A stretch of DNA of 64,000 bases from JBAOHV01 sp964450685. Lineage in GTDB: Bacteria; Actinomycetota; Acidimicrobiia; Acidimicrobiales; Microtrichaceae. The notes below the pieces were generated by a model. The model saw only the letters and a list, made by a program, of their open reading frames with translations, made no database searches and was not told the DNA's origin. Positions 32,662-42,151 of the stretch are shown one piece after another; within the stretch, counting starts at the first letter, position 1; each line of letters opens with the position of its first letter. The stretch lies in assembly GCA_964450685.1 (NCBI GenBank), contig CAYVDN010000014.1, positions 1 to 64,000 on the forward strand, read 5' to 3'. The translations under genes and the position numbers were made by a program.

Positions 32662-35259
32662 ATGTCCTCTGCAATGCGACCTCTGACCGCCGACCAACTG
32701 CGTGCGGCCTGGTACGACTTCTTCGTCTCCCGCGCCCACACCAAGGTCGAGTCCGGAGGGCTGATACCGACTCATCCCTCCGCCCCGATGTTCACGAACT
32801 CGGGGATGATGCCGTTCGTCCCCTACTTCCTGGGCGAGGAGCCGGTTCCGTACGACCCACCCCGGGCTGTCTCGATCCAGAAGTGCGTGCGGGCGGGGGG
32901 CAAGCACAACGACCTCGACGCGATCGGCCGCTCGCCGCGGCATCTGTCGTTCTTCGAGATGCTGGGGAACTTCAGCTTCGGTGACTACTTCAAGTCCGAC
33001 GCGATCCCGTGGGCGTGGGAATTCGTCACCGAGGTCCTCGGGATAGACCCCGAGCGGCTGTGGGTCACCTGCCACGTCAGTGACGACGAGGCGGAGCAGA
33101 TCTGGGTCGAGCAGGTCGGTGTCCCGCTGGAACGCATCCAACGCTTGGACAAGGACAACTTCTGGGAGATGGGCGAGACCGGCCCGTGCGGGCCCAGCTC
33201 CGAGATCTTCTTCGATCACGGTCCGGCGAGCGGACCCGAGGGAGGGCCGGCCAATCCGGCTTCTGAGCATCGCTACGTCGAGATATGGAACCTCGTTTTC
33301 CAGCAGTACTTCCGCAGCGAGGATGGCTCGCTGAGCGACCTTCCGACCCGCAACATCGACACGGGTGCTGGCCTCGAACGCATCCTCGCGGTTCTGGCGG
33401 ACAGCCCCTCGTTGTACACCGCTGACGTGCTCGCCCAACTCGTCGACCAGGCTCAGTCGGTCACAGGTAGACGCCTGGGCGACGGCGAGCTGTCCGACAT
33501 CGCCCTTCGCCTGATCGCGGATCACACCCGCACCTCGGCCTTCCTGGTTGCCGACGGCGTCGTGCCGTCCAACGAGGACCGGGGGTACGTGTTGCGTCGT
33601 GTCATTCGCAGGGCGGTCCGCTTCGCCTACATGCTCGACGTCGAACAGCTCGTGATGCCTTCGATGGTCGAGCGATGCGTCGAGGTGATGGGTGGCGCCT
33701 ACCCCGAGCTCGTGCAGCAGCGGACGTTGGTCGTCGATCTGATCGCGAGGGAGGAGGAGCGGTTCCGTCAGACGCTCGCCCGCGGGTCAGCCCTGTTGGA
33801 CTCCGAGCTCGCCAAGCTCGACGACGGCGGTCGTCTGGACGGCCGGGTCGCCTTCGAGCTGCACGACACCTACGGCTTCCCTCTCGAGGTGACCCAGGAG
33901 ATGGGTGAACTGCGGGGTGTCCAGGTCGACACCGAGGGATTCGAGGCGGCGATGGCCGAGCAGCGCGAGCGTTCCCGTGCAGCGGGTCGTCGCGGTGGTG
34001 TCGCGGCAGACGAAGACGCAGATGCGGCCAGGGAGCTGCTCGCCGAGCACGGCGCCACCGAGTTCACCGGCCGGGACGAGCTCGAGTCGACCGCGACCGT
34101 ACTCGCCGTGGTGGGCGACTCCGTCTATCTGGACCGCACCCCCTTCTACGCCGAGTCGGGTGGTCAGGTGGGTGACACCGGCACGATCACCACCACGAGC
34201 GGGGTGGCACGGGTGACCGACACGACCTTTGCGCTCCCAGGACTTCACCGTCACACGGTGGAGGTCATCGACGGGGAGCTCGTGGCAGGGCAGGACGCGA
34301 CCGCGTCCGTCGATCGTGAGCGGCGTGACGCGATCAGGCGCAATCACACCGCGACGCACCTGTTGCACTGGGCACTGCGAGAGGTGCTGGGCGACCACGT
34401 CAAACAGCAGGGCTCCTGGGTGGGGCCGGACCGGTTGCGCTTCGACTTCTCGCACTACGCGGCCATCACCCCCGATGAGATGGCCCGGATCGAGGACCTG
34501 GCGAACAGCGAGATCCTGGCCAACCCGACCGTCAGCCACTTCGAGACCTCGATGGACGAGGCCCGGTCGCTGGGAGCGATCGCCTTCTTCGGTGAGAAGT
34601 ACGGCGATGTGGTGAGGGTCCTCGTGGCCGGTCCACACAGCGTCGAGCTCTGCGGAGGAACGCATGTGGGTGCGCTCGGCGACATCGGCTCGGTGAAGGT
34701 CGTCTCGGAAGGCTCGATCGGGTCGAACATCCGCCGCATAGAAGCCGTGACGGGCATGGGCGTCGTCGAGAGACTCCGCGAAACCGAGCGGCTCCTGCGG
34801 CGCGGATCGGAACTCGTCGGAGCGTCACCCGACGACATGGTCGAGGGCATCGAACGGCGCCTTGCAGAGATCAAGTCACTGCGTGACGAGCTGAAGGCCC
34901 TGCGCCGCGAGATGGCTGGCAGCCAAGCCGACGAACTTGCCGGGGCGGCGGTCGAGGGCGTCGTCGTCGCCCACGTCGAGTCGGAGTCCCGCAACGATCT
35001 CCGGGACCTGGCCGTCGCACTTCGCGACCGCCCGGGGATGCGAGTGGTGGTGCTGGCCAGTTCGCCGGGCGGAAAAGGCGCTGCACTTGTCGCTGCGGTC
35101 ACCCAGGCGAGCGGTCTGAACGCTGCGGAGCTGATCTCGGGAGCGACCTCGGCGATAGGCGGCGGCGGCGGCAAAGGGGATGAGCTGGCGGTTGCCGGAG
35201 GACGCGATGCCGACGGCATCCCAGCAGCACTCGAGCTGGTCAGGGCGAAGCTGGTCTGA
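32662..35259 (+). CDS. alaS: Alanine-tRNA ligase
   Basis: AlaRS charges tRNA-Ala and edits mischarged Ser and Gly. The 865-residue protein has the class II catalytic core (motif 1 region AMFTNSGMMPFVPYFLG, later RNIDTGAGLERI), the helical tRNA-binding domain, and the editing domain with HTATHLLHWALREVLG and its zinc Cys/His pair in VELCGGTHVGALGDIGS. A coiled coil (RLAEIKSLRDELKALRREM) and the C-Ala domain (GGGGGKGDELAVAGG) follow. The stop overlaps the ruvX ATG (TGATG). Confidence 0.98.
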   Translation: MSSAMRPLTADQLRAAWYDFFVSRAHTKVESGGLIPTHPSAPMFTNSGMMPFVPYFLGEEPVPYDPPRAVSIQKCVRAGGKHNDLDAIGRSPRHLSFFEMLGNFSFGDYFKSDAIPWAWEFVTEVLGIDPERLWVTCHVSDDEAEQIWVEQVGVPLERIQRLDKDNFWEMGETGPCGPSSEIFFDHGPASGPEGGPANPASEHRYVEIWNLVFQQYFRSEDGSLSDLPTRNIDTGAGLERILAVLADSPSLYTADVLAQLVDQAQSVTGRRLGDGELSDIALRLIADHTRTSAFLVADGVVPSNEDRGYVLRRVIRRAVRFAYMLDVEQLVMPSMVERCVEVMGGAYPELVQQRTLVVDLIAREEERFRQTLARGSALLDSELAKLDDGGRLDGRVAFELHDTYGFPLEVTQEMGELRGVQVDTEGFEAAMAEQRERSRAAGRRGGVAADEDADAARELLAEHGATEFTGRDELESTATVLAVVGDSVYLDRTPFYAESGGQVGDTGTITTTSGVARVTDTTFALPGLHRHTVEVIDGELVAGQDATASVDRERRDAIRRNHTATHLLHWALREVLGDHVKQQGSWVGPDRLRFDFSHYAAITPDEMARIEDLANSEILANPTVSHFETSMDEARSLGAIAFFGEKYGDVVRVLVAGPHSVELCGGTHVGALGDIGSVKVVSEGSIGSNIRRIEAVTGMGVVERLRETERLLRRGSELVGASPDDMVEGIERRLAEIKSLRDELKALRREMAGSQADELAGAAVEGVVVAHVESESRNDLRDLAVALRDRPGMRVVVLASSPGGKGAALVAAVTQASGLNAAELISGATSAIGGGGGKGDELAVAGGRDADGIPAALELVRAKLV

Positions 35260-35756
35260 TGCGAGCGATCGGTGTCGACCTCGGATCCAAGCGGATCGGA
35301 GTCGCGCTGTCGGACTCGGCGGGCAAGCTGGCAGTTCCCTTCGAGGTGGTGCACAGGACCAGCGACCGGGCGAGGGACCACCGCGCCATCGCCGCCCTGG
35401 TCGACGAGGCCGAGGCGGAGATCGTCGTGGTGGGCGTCCCGTACTCGCTCGACGGATCCGAGGGCCCAGCTGCTCGTCGCGCACTCGCGGAGGTCAGGGT
35501 GATGCGACGCGCTCTGAGCGTGCCCGTGGAGACCTACGATGAGCGGCTGAGCACTGTCACCGCCCACAGGTCGCTCCAGGAGATGGATGTCGCCCCGGCG
35601 ACCCGCCGGAAGGTCGTCGACAAGGTCGCCGCGGCGGTCATCCTCCAGGCGTGGCTCGACCGTCATGCGGCCACAGCACCCGACAGCGTCAATCCCGCAC
35701 CGCCACAACCATGTACGACCAATGACATGCACGATCAACGAGGACGAAGCACGTGA
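35259..35756 (+). CDS. ruvX: RuvX/YqgF family RNase H-fold nuclease
   Basis: A 165-residue RNase H-fold protein of the YqgF family; members process the 5' end of pre-16S rRNA or resolve junctions. The first strand GVDLGSKRIGVALSD carries one catalytic Asp, GVPYSLDGSEGPAA is the middle block and YDERLSTVTA supplies the acidic motif. Coupled to alaS upstream and mltG downstream (GTGA overlap), as in many actinobacteria. Confidence 0.92.
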   Translation: MRAIGVDLGSKRIGVALSDSAGKLAVPFEVVHRTSDRARDHRAIAALVDEAEAEIVVVGVPYSLDGSEGPAARRALAEVRVMRRALSVPVETYDERLSTVTAHRSLQEMDVAPATRRKVVDKVAAAVILQAWLDRHAATAPDSVNPAPPQPCTTNDMHDQRGRST

Positions 35757-36970
35757 CGCCAGCTGACGAGTTCGACGAGGGCTCTGTGCAACCTGTCGTG
35801 CGTCGCCGCAAACGTGAGGCGGCAGCGGGCGGGGTCGACGCGAGCAACGTCGATGAGCGACCCAGGCCGCCCGAGGAGGAGCGACCCGACTCGCTCGACG
35901 GCGAGTATGTCGTGCTCCCGGCGCGGGTCACCGGCGGGCGCAGAGTCCTCGGGGTGGCAGGAGTGCTGTTGATGCTCGCCGCCATCCTGTTGGGAGCTCT
36001 CTTCGTCCAGGTCTCACGGCAGGTCGACCCGGCCGGAGAGCCCGGGGCTGTGGTCGAGTCCGTTGAGATCCCCTCCGGGTCCTCCACCGACACGATCGCC
36101 GGGATCCTCGAGGACGAGGAGATCATCGCAAGCGCCCGACTCTTCCGCTATTACGTGCGCTGGCAGGGGGCGGGTCCGTGGGAGGCGGGCGAGTACGTCG
36201 AGTTCAGGCAGAACTCGTCGTTCGACGAAGCGATCGAGGTACTGGACGCCGGGCCGGTCCCTGCACAGGCCTCGGTGCTGCGAATCACCGAGGGAACCCG
36301 CCTGATTGACGCGCTGGCGCAGATCTCGGAGCAGCTCCCTTGGATCACCGCCGAGCAGTTGCAGGCCTCGCTCGAGTCGGGCGAGGTCACCTCCAAGTAC
36401 AAGCCCGCAGAGGTGACCAGCTGGGAGGGACTGCTGTTCCCGGACACCTACGAGTTCGAGGAGGGCGCCACACCTCAGCAGGTGCTCCAGACGATGGCCA
36501 GCAGGATGGAGGACGTACTCGACGATCTGGGTTACGACAAGGCCGAGGCGTTGCAGGGCCGTTCCGCCTATGAGTTGATCACCATCGCCTCGCTCATCGA
36601 GAAGGAGACGGGAAGCCCGGCTGAGGAGAGAGCGATGATCTCAAGGGTGATCTCGAACCGGCTCGATGAGGGCGAGCCACTCGGGATCGACGCCTCAGTG
36701 CTCTACGGTCTCGGACGAGCGAACGGTGAGCTGACGAAGTCGGACCTGGAACAGGACACGCCCTACAACACCCGCACGGTCGTCGGACTTCCACCGACAC
36801 CCATCTCGCTGCCCGGTGAGGCGTCGTTGGCCGCCGCCATCCAACCTGCCGAGGGTGACTGGCGCTACTACGTGCTGGTCTCGAACGACCCTCCGACCCA
36901 CTTCTTCACGGACGACTACGACGAGTTCCTCGAGGCCAAGTCCGACGCCCAGGCAAACGGGGTCTTCTGA
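35753..36970 (+). CDS. mltG: Endolytic murein transglycosylase
   Basis: MltG cuts nascent peptidoglycan strands at the membrane. The 405-residue protein has a charged cytoplasmic N-terminus of about 60 residues, one transmembrane helix (GVAGVLLMLAAILLGALFV), a LysM-like region and the YceG domain. Its catalytic Glu lies in IASLIEKETGSPAEERAMI (about residue 283). The closing block YNTRTVVGLPPTPISLPG and YVLVSNDPPTHFFTDDYDE is typical. GTG start overlaps ruvX. Confidence 0.94.
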   Translation: MTPADEFDEGSVQPVVRRRKREAAAGGVDASNVDERPRPPEEERPDSLDGEYVVLPARVTGGRRVLGVAGVLLMLAAILLGALFVQVSRQVDPAGEPGAVVESVEIPSGSSTDTIAGILEDEEIIASARLFRYYVRWQGAGPWEAGEYVEFRQNSSFDEAIEVLDAGPVPAQASVLRITEGTRLIDALAQISEQLPWITAEQLQASLESGEVTSKYKPAEVTSWEGLLFPDTYEFEEGATPQQVLQTMASRMEDVLDDLGYDKAEALQGRSAYELITIASLIEKETGSPAEERAMISRVISNRLDEGEPLGIDASVLYGLGRANGELTKSDLEQDTPYNTRTVVGLPPTPISLPGEASLAAAIQPAEGDWRYYVLVSNDPPTHFFTDDYDEFLEAKSDAQANGVF

Positions 36971-36972
36971 GC

Positions 36973-37827
36973 ATGCCGACCACGCGCGCAGCGCCGTCGG
37001 GTCGAACCCAGGTCGTCGCCGTGATCGGCGATCCGATATCCCACTCGCTGTCACCCGCGATCCACAACGCGGCATTCGACGCGCTCGGGCTCGACTGGGC
37101 CTGCGTCGCCCTGCCGGTCCGTCGAGGCGCCGCCGGGGATGCGGTCACAGGCATCCGTGCGCTGGGGCTGCGCGGGGTATCGGTCACGATGCCACACAAG
37201 CACGCCGTCATCGACTCGCTGGACGAGGTGACCGACGCCGCACGGAGCCTCGGGGCGGTGAACTGCATAACCGCTAACGACGGGCGACTCGTGGGCGACA
37301 ACACCGACGGCGCCGGATTCCTGGCGGGGCTACGGGCCGATCTCGCCTTCGAGCCGAAGGGGCGTTGTTGCGTGGTGCTGGGCGCCGGAGGTGCGGCCAG
37401 CGCAGTGGTGTTGGCGCTGGCCGATGCCGGCGCCGAGTCAGTCGTCGTCGTCAACCGTACCGAGGAGTCGGCGCGTCGTGCCGCAGCATTGGCCGGTCGA
37501 GCAGGGCGGGTGGGCACGCCGGACGACATCCGAGATGCGGAGCTGCTCGTGAACGCCACGCCCGTCGGGATGGAAGGCGCCGGCGCCACGGTGGATGACC
37601 TACCGGTGGGGCCCGAGTTCCTCCACGACCGTCTGCTCGTCGCCGACCTGATCTACCACCCATCACGCACGCGTCTCATGGACGTGGCCGAATCGATGGG
37701 AGCACGTGCGGCGAACGGGGTGTCGATGCTGGTCCACCAGGCTGCGGTGGCGTTCGAGTCGTGGACCGGCCGCGAAGCCCCTCTCGACTCGATGGTGGCG
37801 GCAGCGACGGCGGCGCTCTCGCGTTGA
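36973..37827 (+). CDS. aroE: Shikimate dehydrogenase
   Basis: AroE reduces 3-dehydroshikimate to shikimate with NADPH. The 284-residue protein has the substrate site SHSLSPAIHNAAF, VTMPHK with the catalytic Lys, the NTDGAGFL motif, and the Rossmann loop LGAGGAASAVVLAL. It lies directly after mltG and leads into the shikimate cluster, although two other genes separate it from aroK. A short stem (TGGGC/GCCCA near 37850) after the gene may weakly terminate. Confidence 0.95.
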   Translation: MPTTRAAPSGRTQVVAVIGDPISHSLSPAIHNAAFDALGLDWACVALPVRRGAAGDAVTGIRALGLRGVSVTMPHKHAVIDSLDEVTDAARSLGAVNCITANDGRLVGDNTDGAGFLAGLRADLAFEPKGRCCVVLGAGGAASAVVLALADAGAESVVVVNRTEESARRAAALAGRAGRVGTPDDIRDAELLVNATPVGMEGAGATVDDLPVGPEFLHDRLLVADLIYHPSRTRLMDVAESMGARAANGVSMLVHQAAVAFESWTGREAPLDSMVAAATAALSR

Positions 37828-37947
37828 ATGCGCGTGGTGTGAACACCCCATGGGCTGTTGGGCCCAGGAAATGTTGAACCGGGGCGTAGTGGGTGCCGAT
37901 GGAGTGGGGACCCGGAAACGGGTGACGACCACTCCAGGAGGACCCCC

Positions 37948-39027
37948 GTGGCGCTGCAGGGAACCATTGACGCCTTCCCACTTACTGACGTGCTGCAGTT
38001 GCTGGCGACGTCGTCCAAGAGCGGCAGGCTCACTCTCGACGGCGACCGTGGCCGTGCCGAGCTGTGGATCGAGGGGGGCGATGTCGTAGGTGCCGGATCC
38101 GGTGCTGGGTCCAGTGCCGAGAAGCTCGTGTTCGAACTGCTCCGCTACACGGATGGCTCCTTCCAGTTCGGTGACGAGTCCGGGACTCCTCGTCACGGGG
38201 TCGAACCCGTGCCGCTGATCGAATGCCTGGAGCGCGCCGGAGCGCTGTTGGATGACTGGCGACGCATCGAAGCGGTCGTGCCCTCACCAGCTCACCGCAT
38301 TGGACTCGCCAGGGAGCTCCGGGATTCGTCTGTGACACTCGACCGGGACGACTGGGCGGTTGTCGTAGCGGTGGGTGACATGCCAACGGTCGAGGCCATC
38401 GGCGAACGGATGGCGATCGACGAGTTCGGATGCGGTGCGATGCTGGCCGCTCTCGTCGAGCGCGGGGTGCTGCTGGTCGAGGAGCCGGATCGAAGTGCGA
38501 ATGCACCGAGGTCCGTGACCGGCGACAAGGCGGTCGACTCCGATCAGCAGACGGACTCCGACGACTCTCATCTCGGATCAGACCTCATCGCTCGACGCGA
38601 CGAGGGTGGGACCGACGGCTTCCCCGACAGGTTCCCGATCGATGACCTGTTGGGTGGTTCGGATCCGGGGTCGAGTTCCTGGGAGGACGATGACGAGTCC
38701 GGCAGGTTCGCTGCCGCGCAGACGCTCGAGCCCGCGGCGAGTGACCCCTTCACTCCGTTCGGGGGCGACCTGAACGAGCGGACAGCCGAGGCATGGGACG
38801 AGGTCGTTGCCGGCCACGGCGTCGGCGACCCTGACGAAGATCTGTCTGGGCGTTCGCCGCACGACGGGGCCGACGAGGTCCTCCGTCAGATGTCCCGGCT
38901 GAGCCCGAAGGCGGCGGAGGCGATTGCCGCAGCGTTGAACACGTCGGGGCCTGCCGAGACGATCGTGTTCGAGCCCTTGGCCGATGACGACGGCGACGGA
39001 CCGTCGCCCTTCCTCGGGACGCTGTGA
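37948..39027 (+). CDS. DUF4388 (PATAN-type) domain protein
   Basis: A 359-residue protein from GTG 37948, fixed by AGGAGGA eight bases upstream. The first 100 residues match DUF4388: GTIDAFPLTDVLQLLATSSK, SGRLTLDGDRGRAELWIEGG and TDGSFQF. This domain occurs in bacterial signalling and gliding-related proteins. A winged-helix-like region follows (TVEAIGERMAIDEFGCGAML, about 140-170), then about 180 acidic, probably disordered residues with a helical patch near the end (VLRQMSRLSPKAAEAIAAAL). The leader has a small ACCCG/CGGGT hairpin with a GAAA loop (37910-37923). Its stop overlaps the next gene. Function unknown. Confidence 0.78.
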   Translation: MALQGTIDAFPLTDVLQLLATSSKSGRLTLDGDRGRAELWIEGGDVVGAGSGAGSSAEKLVFELLRYTDGSFQFGDESGTPRHGVEPVPLIECLERAGALLDDWRRIEAVVPSPAHRIGLARELRDSSVTLDRDDWAVVVAVGDMPTVEAIGERMAIDEFGCGAMLAALVERGVLLVEEPDRSANAPRSVTGDKAVDSDQQTDSDDSHLGSDLIARRDEGGTDGFPDRFPIDDLLGGSDPGSSSWEDDDESGRFAAAQTLEPAASDPFTPFGGDLNERTAEAWDEVVAGHGVGDPDEDLSGRSPHDGADEVLRQMSRLSPKAAEAIAAALNTSGPAETIVFEPLADDDGDGPSPFLGTL

Positions 39028-40085
39028 TGACATCGACCGTCACAGCCCCGGATCGGGGCCCGCTGTGGAGCGTCGACCCGGCAGCACGTATTGACCCGCC
39101 GGTGCCGCCTGCAGCTCCATTGCCGGTACGGTGGTCGATAGAGGACGGGATCGTCATGCAGGACGACCTGCGCGGAGGCGTCAGCGAGGTGACAGGAGCA
39201 GTGTTCGGATCCGCCGGGGCCACCGGTGAACCGGAGCCCGATGCAGTCGCCAGCGGCTGGGTCGTCCCTCCGGGCGGATCGAAGGTCGACGCGATCTTCG
39301 TTCTCGCCGGAACGCTGCTGGGAATCGGACGGGTGGATCGGCCGGCCTCACCGGTCTGGCTGAACCTGGACGATCTGGTGAATCTCGATGCAGTGGGTGA
39401 CCCCGTGGATGGCCTGACCGCTGTCGAGATCCTGATGGAAGATCAGCGGGTCATCGGGGCCGGCTGGCCGGATGACTTCATCGACTCCATCGTCGAGGTG
39501 CTGAGGGCCACGGCTGGTCGTCCCACAGCGACACCAGGTTCGCCGGCTGCTGTCGGCAAGCCGATCAGCGACGGCGTCGAGACCCACGTAGAAGCCCACG
39601 AGCCGGAGTGGGCGCCGCCGCACGACCCAACTGAGGCGCCGATGGCCAGCCCGGCAGTGAGTCAGGAGATGGCCCGGGTAGACAGCCAGGCCGTCGCCCC
39701 GGCTGCGGTGTCGGAGCAGATCTCGGGAGATGGTCCCAGCGCTGCTCTCGAGCTCGAGGACGTTGTCTACCTGGGTGGATACCCGGGCCAGCCCCGCCGC
39801 CGCAAGCGATGCACGGTGTCGATGTCGCGCGGTGCCCTGGAGCTGCGTGGCCCGTCGGATCTGCACGTCCGGATAGGTTGGGAGTCAGTGCGCTCGATCG
39901 AGGTGCAGAACTCCGACGAGGCCCGATTCCGCATGAACACCAAGATCCACCGCGACGCGTCGGCGCTGGTCGTCGAATGCGAGTCCGATGTCACGTTGCT
40001 GCTCGAGGCGCGTGACTGTCCGACGTTGCCCCTTCGTGCAGCCATCTCCCAGCTGCTCGGCGAAGTACCGGTAGTGGTCGTGTGA
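39027..40085 (+). CDS. Unknown protein coupled to the DUF4388 gene
   Basis: About 352 residues with no domain that I recognise with confidence. The first 160 residues contain short beta-rich segments (GSKVDAIFVLAGTLLGIGR, PVWLNLDDLVNLD). The middle (about 160-235) is Pro/Ala/Glu-rich and likely disordered. The last 100 residues read like a small beta domain (YLGGYPGQPRRRKRCTVSMS, RIGWESVRSIEVQNSDEARF, ALVVECESDVTLLLEA) reminiscent of bacterial PH-like folds; that is only a guess. Start is ATG 39027 (TGATG) or GTG 39024. Its end overlaps aroK (GTGA), so it is co-translated with shikimate genes. Confidence 0.7.
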   Translation: MTSTVTAPDRGPLWSVDPAARIDPPVPPAAPLPVRWSIEDGIVMQDDLRGGVSEVTGAVFGSAGATGEPEPDAVASGWVVPPGGSKVDAIFVLAGTLLGIGRVDRPASPVWLNLDDLVNLDAVGDPVDGLTAVEILMEDQRVIGAGWPDDFIDSIVEVLRATAGRPTATPGSPAAVGKPISDGVETHVEAHEPEWAPPHDPTEAPMASPAVSQEMARVDSQAVAPAAVSEQISGDGPSAALELEDVVYLGGYPGQPRRRKRCTVSMSRGALELRGPSDLHVRIGWESVRSIEVQNSDEARFRMNTKIHRDASALVVECESDVTLLLEARDCPTLPLRAAISQLLGEVPVVVV

Positions 40086-40597
40086 GCAGAGCAGATCGCC
40101 ACATCGCACTGGTCGGCCTGTCCGGTTCCGGCAAGTCGACCCTGGCGCCGCTGCTCGCGTCGCGATTGGGTGGCCACATCGCTGTCGATCTGGACAAGTT
40201 GGTGGTCGAGCGCTTCGGCCGGCCCGTCGACGAGATCTTCGCCGAGGAGGGTGAGGGCGCGTTCCGCGAGGCCGAGACCGAGGCGCTGATCGAGGCACTG
40301 GACGGCCCGCCCGCAGTGATCGCAACCGGCGGTGGGGTTGTGCTCGATCCGGGCAACCGTCAGATGCTGCGCGGCGCCCGAGTCGTGTGGCTGGATGCCC
40401 ATCCGGATCACCTGCAGCAGCGTCTCGCCGGCACAACCGAAGCTCGTCCGTTGCTCGAGGGCGACCCGGGGTTTGCTCTCACCCGTCTGCACGAGGAACG
40501 CGCCGCGCTCTACGCCCAGGTGGCCGACCTGACCATCGACGTCGAAGGCGCAGCGTCGGTGGACATCGCCGACGAGATCGTCAGGGCCCTCGCCTGA
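40082..40597 (+). CDS. aroK: Shikimate kinase
   Basis: AroK phosphorylates shikimate at the 3-OH. The 171-residue P-loop kinase has Walker A GLSGSGKST, the Asp in VDLDKLVVERFG, the shikimate-binding FREAETEAL, Walker B-like ATGGGVVLDPGNR and the lid segment with EARPLL. GTG start overlapping the preceding unknown gene. aroB follows after 79 bases containing two hairpins. Confidence 0.95.
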   Translation: MSRADRHIALVGLSGSGKSTLAPLLASRLGGHIAVDLDKLVVERFGRPVDEIFAEEGEGAFREAETEALIEALDGPPAVIATGGGVVLDPGNRQMLRGARVVWLDAHPDHLQQRLAGTTEARPLLEGDPGFALTRLHEERAALYAQVADLTIDVEGAASVDIADEIVRALA

Positions 40598-40602
40598 GCG
40601 CA

Positions 40603-40636
40603 GGTGACCGTGGGTCACCGAGCGACGATACGCTCG
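40603..40636 (+). promoter_or_regulatory. Two adjacent hairpins between aroK and aroB
   Basis: GGTGACC/GGTCACC (40603-40609 with 40613-40619, three-base loop) is followed by CGAGCG/CGCTCG (40619-40624 with 40631-40636), which share one base, so only one may fold fully at a time. No T tract. They may attenuate or stabilise the message. Confidence 0.45.
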
Positions 40637-40676
40637 ATCGGGTGAGCACACTCGCAGTCAGCCGTCCGGAACAACG

Positions 40677-41684
40677 ATGATCACAGTCGACGTGGCGCTC
40701 GCCGACGGGCGCGGGTACCCGGTGCTCGTCGCTGCCGGTGCGATCTCGGAGCTGGATGCGCTGCTGCCCGAGAGAGCTCGTCGGGTCGCCGTCGTGACCC
40801 AGGACGGCGTGCCTGTCGAGCTGGACATCTCACGCGATCACCGTCGTTTCGTGATCGGCGATGGGGAACGTTCGAAGACCACTTCCACGATCGAACGGCT
40901 CTGCTCGGAGTTCGCCCAGTGGGGTCTGACCCGCACGGACTGCGTCGTCGGGGTGGGTGGCGGAATGGTGACCGACGTCGCCGGTTTCGCCGCGGCGGTC
41001 TACCACCGCGGGATCCCAGTCGTGCACGTCGCCACGACGCTGCTCGGACAGATCGACGCAGCCATCGGCGGCAAGACCGGCGTGAACCTGCCCGAGGGCA
41101 AGAACCTCGTCGGTGCCTACTGGCAGCCCAGCGGTGTCATCTGCGACACCGACACCCTGGCCACCCTGCCCCCGCGTGAGTGGCGGTGCGGGCTGGGGGA
41201 GCTGGCCAAATACCACTGGCTCGGCGGCGGTCGCCTGGACGAGCTGGCACTCGACGAGCGCGTGGCCGCATGCGTGCGGATCAAGGCCGACGTCGTGGCA
41301 TCCGACGAGCGCGAGTCCGGCCGCAGAGCGCTGCTCAACTACGGCCACACGCTCGCGCATGCCCTGGAGACGGCCGGCGGCCACGAGCTGCGCCACGGCG
41401 AGGCGGTTGCGATCGGCCTGGTGTACGCAGCCGAGCTGGCCGCCGCACTGGGACGAATCGACGCCGCCGCGGTCGACGAGCATCGACGGGTGGTTGCTGG
41501 CTACGACCTACCTTCGACCATCCCGGCAGGCCTGCAGGACGATGACCTGATCGAGCTGATGGGGCGAGACAAGAAGGTGCTCGATGGCGGACTGACGTTC
41601 GTGCTCGACGGCCCAGCCGGAGTCGAGGTGGTCACCGGCGTCGACGTCGAATTGGTCCGCTCGACGTTGGGGGCGCTGCGATGA
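40677..41684 (+). CDS. aroB: 3-dehydroquinate synthase
   Basis: AroB cyclises DAHP to 3-dehydroquinate using NAD and a divalent metal. The 335-residue protein has the NAD site GVGGGMVTDVAGFAAAVYHR, the conserved ATTLLGQIDAAIGGKTGVN and the metal-binding block with LNYGHTLAHALE and HGEAVAIGLVYA. ATG start with a weak GGA upstream. It overlaps aroQ by four bases. Confidence 0.97.
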   Translation: MITVDVALADGRGYPVLVAAGAISELDALLPERARRVAVVTQDGVPVELDISRDHRRFVIGDGERSKTTSTIERLCSEFAQWGLTRTDCVVGVGGGMVTDVAGFAAAVYHRGIPVVHVATTLLGQIDAAIGGKTGVNLPEGKNLVGAYWQPSGVICDTDTLATLPPREWRCGLGELAKYHWLGGGRLDELALDERVAACVRIKADVVASDERESGRRALLNYGHTLAHALETAGGHELRHGEAVAIGLVYAAELAAALGRIDAAAVDEHRRVVAGYDLPSTIPAGLQDDDLIELMGRDKKVLDGGLTFVLDGPAGVEVVTGVDVELVRSTLGALR

Positions 41685-42151
41685 ACAGGTCGACCGACGA
41701 CCGCGGAACCATCCTGCTCCTCTCCGGCCCGAATCTGAACCTGCTCGGCGAACGTGAACCGCTCATCTACGGGTCCGCGTCGCTCGCCGAGCACGTGGAC
41801 CTTGCCACCGAAACGGCCGCGGGGCTGGGTTTCGATCTCCGACACCTTCAGAGCAACCACGAGGGGGTGCTGGTCGACGCGGTGCACCAGGCCCGGAGCG
41901 ACGCAGTCGCGCTTGTGGTCAACGCCGGGGCGTTCACCCACTCCGCTTGGGCGCTGCACGACGCTCTGGCGGCGTTCGACGGGCCCGTGGTCGAGCTACA
42001 CCTGTCGAACCCGTTGGCACGCGAATCATGGCGCCACACCTCGGTGGTAACTCCCGTCGCGGATGCCCTCATCTGCGGCCTGGGCGGCCAGGGCTACCGG
42101 CTCGCCATCGAAGCCGTCGACGTTCTCGTGGGGCGCCCCGACGGTGGCTGA
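41681..42151 (+). CDS. aroQ: 3-dehydroquinate dehydratase, type II
   Basis: The type II (dodecameric) dehydroquinase removes water from 3-dehydroquinate. The 156 residues show GPNLNLLGEREPLIYG (catalytic Tyr at about 35), QSNHEGVLVDAVHQAR, NAGAFTHSAWALHDAL and VELHLSNPLARESWRHTSVV. Coupled to aroB upstream; the next gene starts eight bases inside it. Confidence 0.96.
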   Translation: MNRSTDDRGTILLLSGPNLNLLGEREPLIYGSASLAEHVDLATETAAGLGFDLRHLQSNHEGVLVDAVHQARSDAVALVVNAGAFTHSAWALHDALAAFDGPVVELHLSNPLARESWRHTSVVTPVADALICGLGGQGYRLAIEAVDVLVGRPDGG

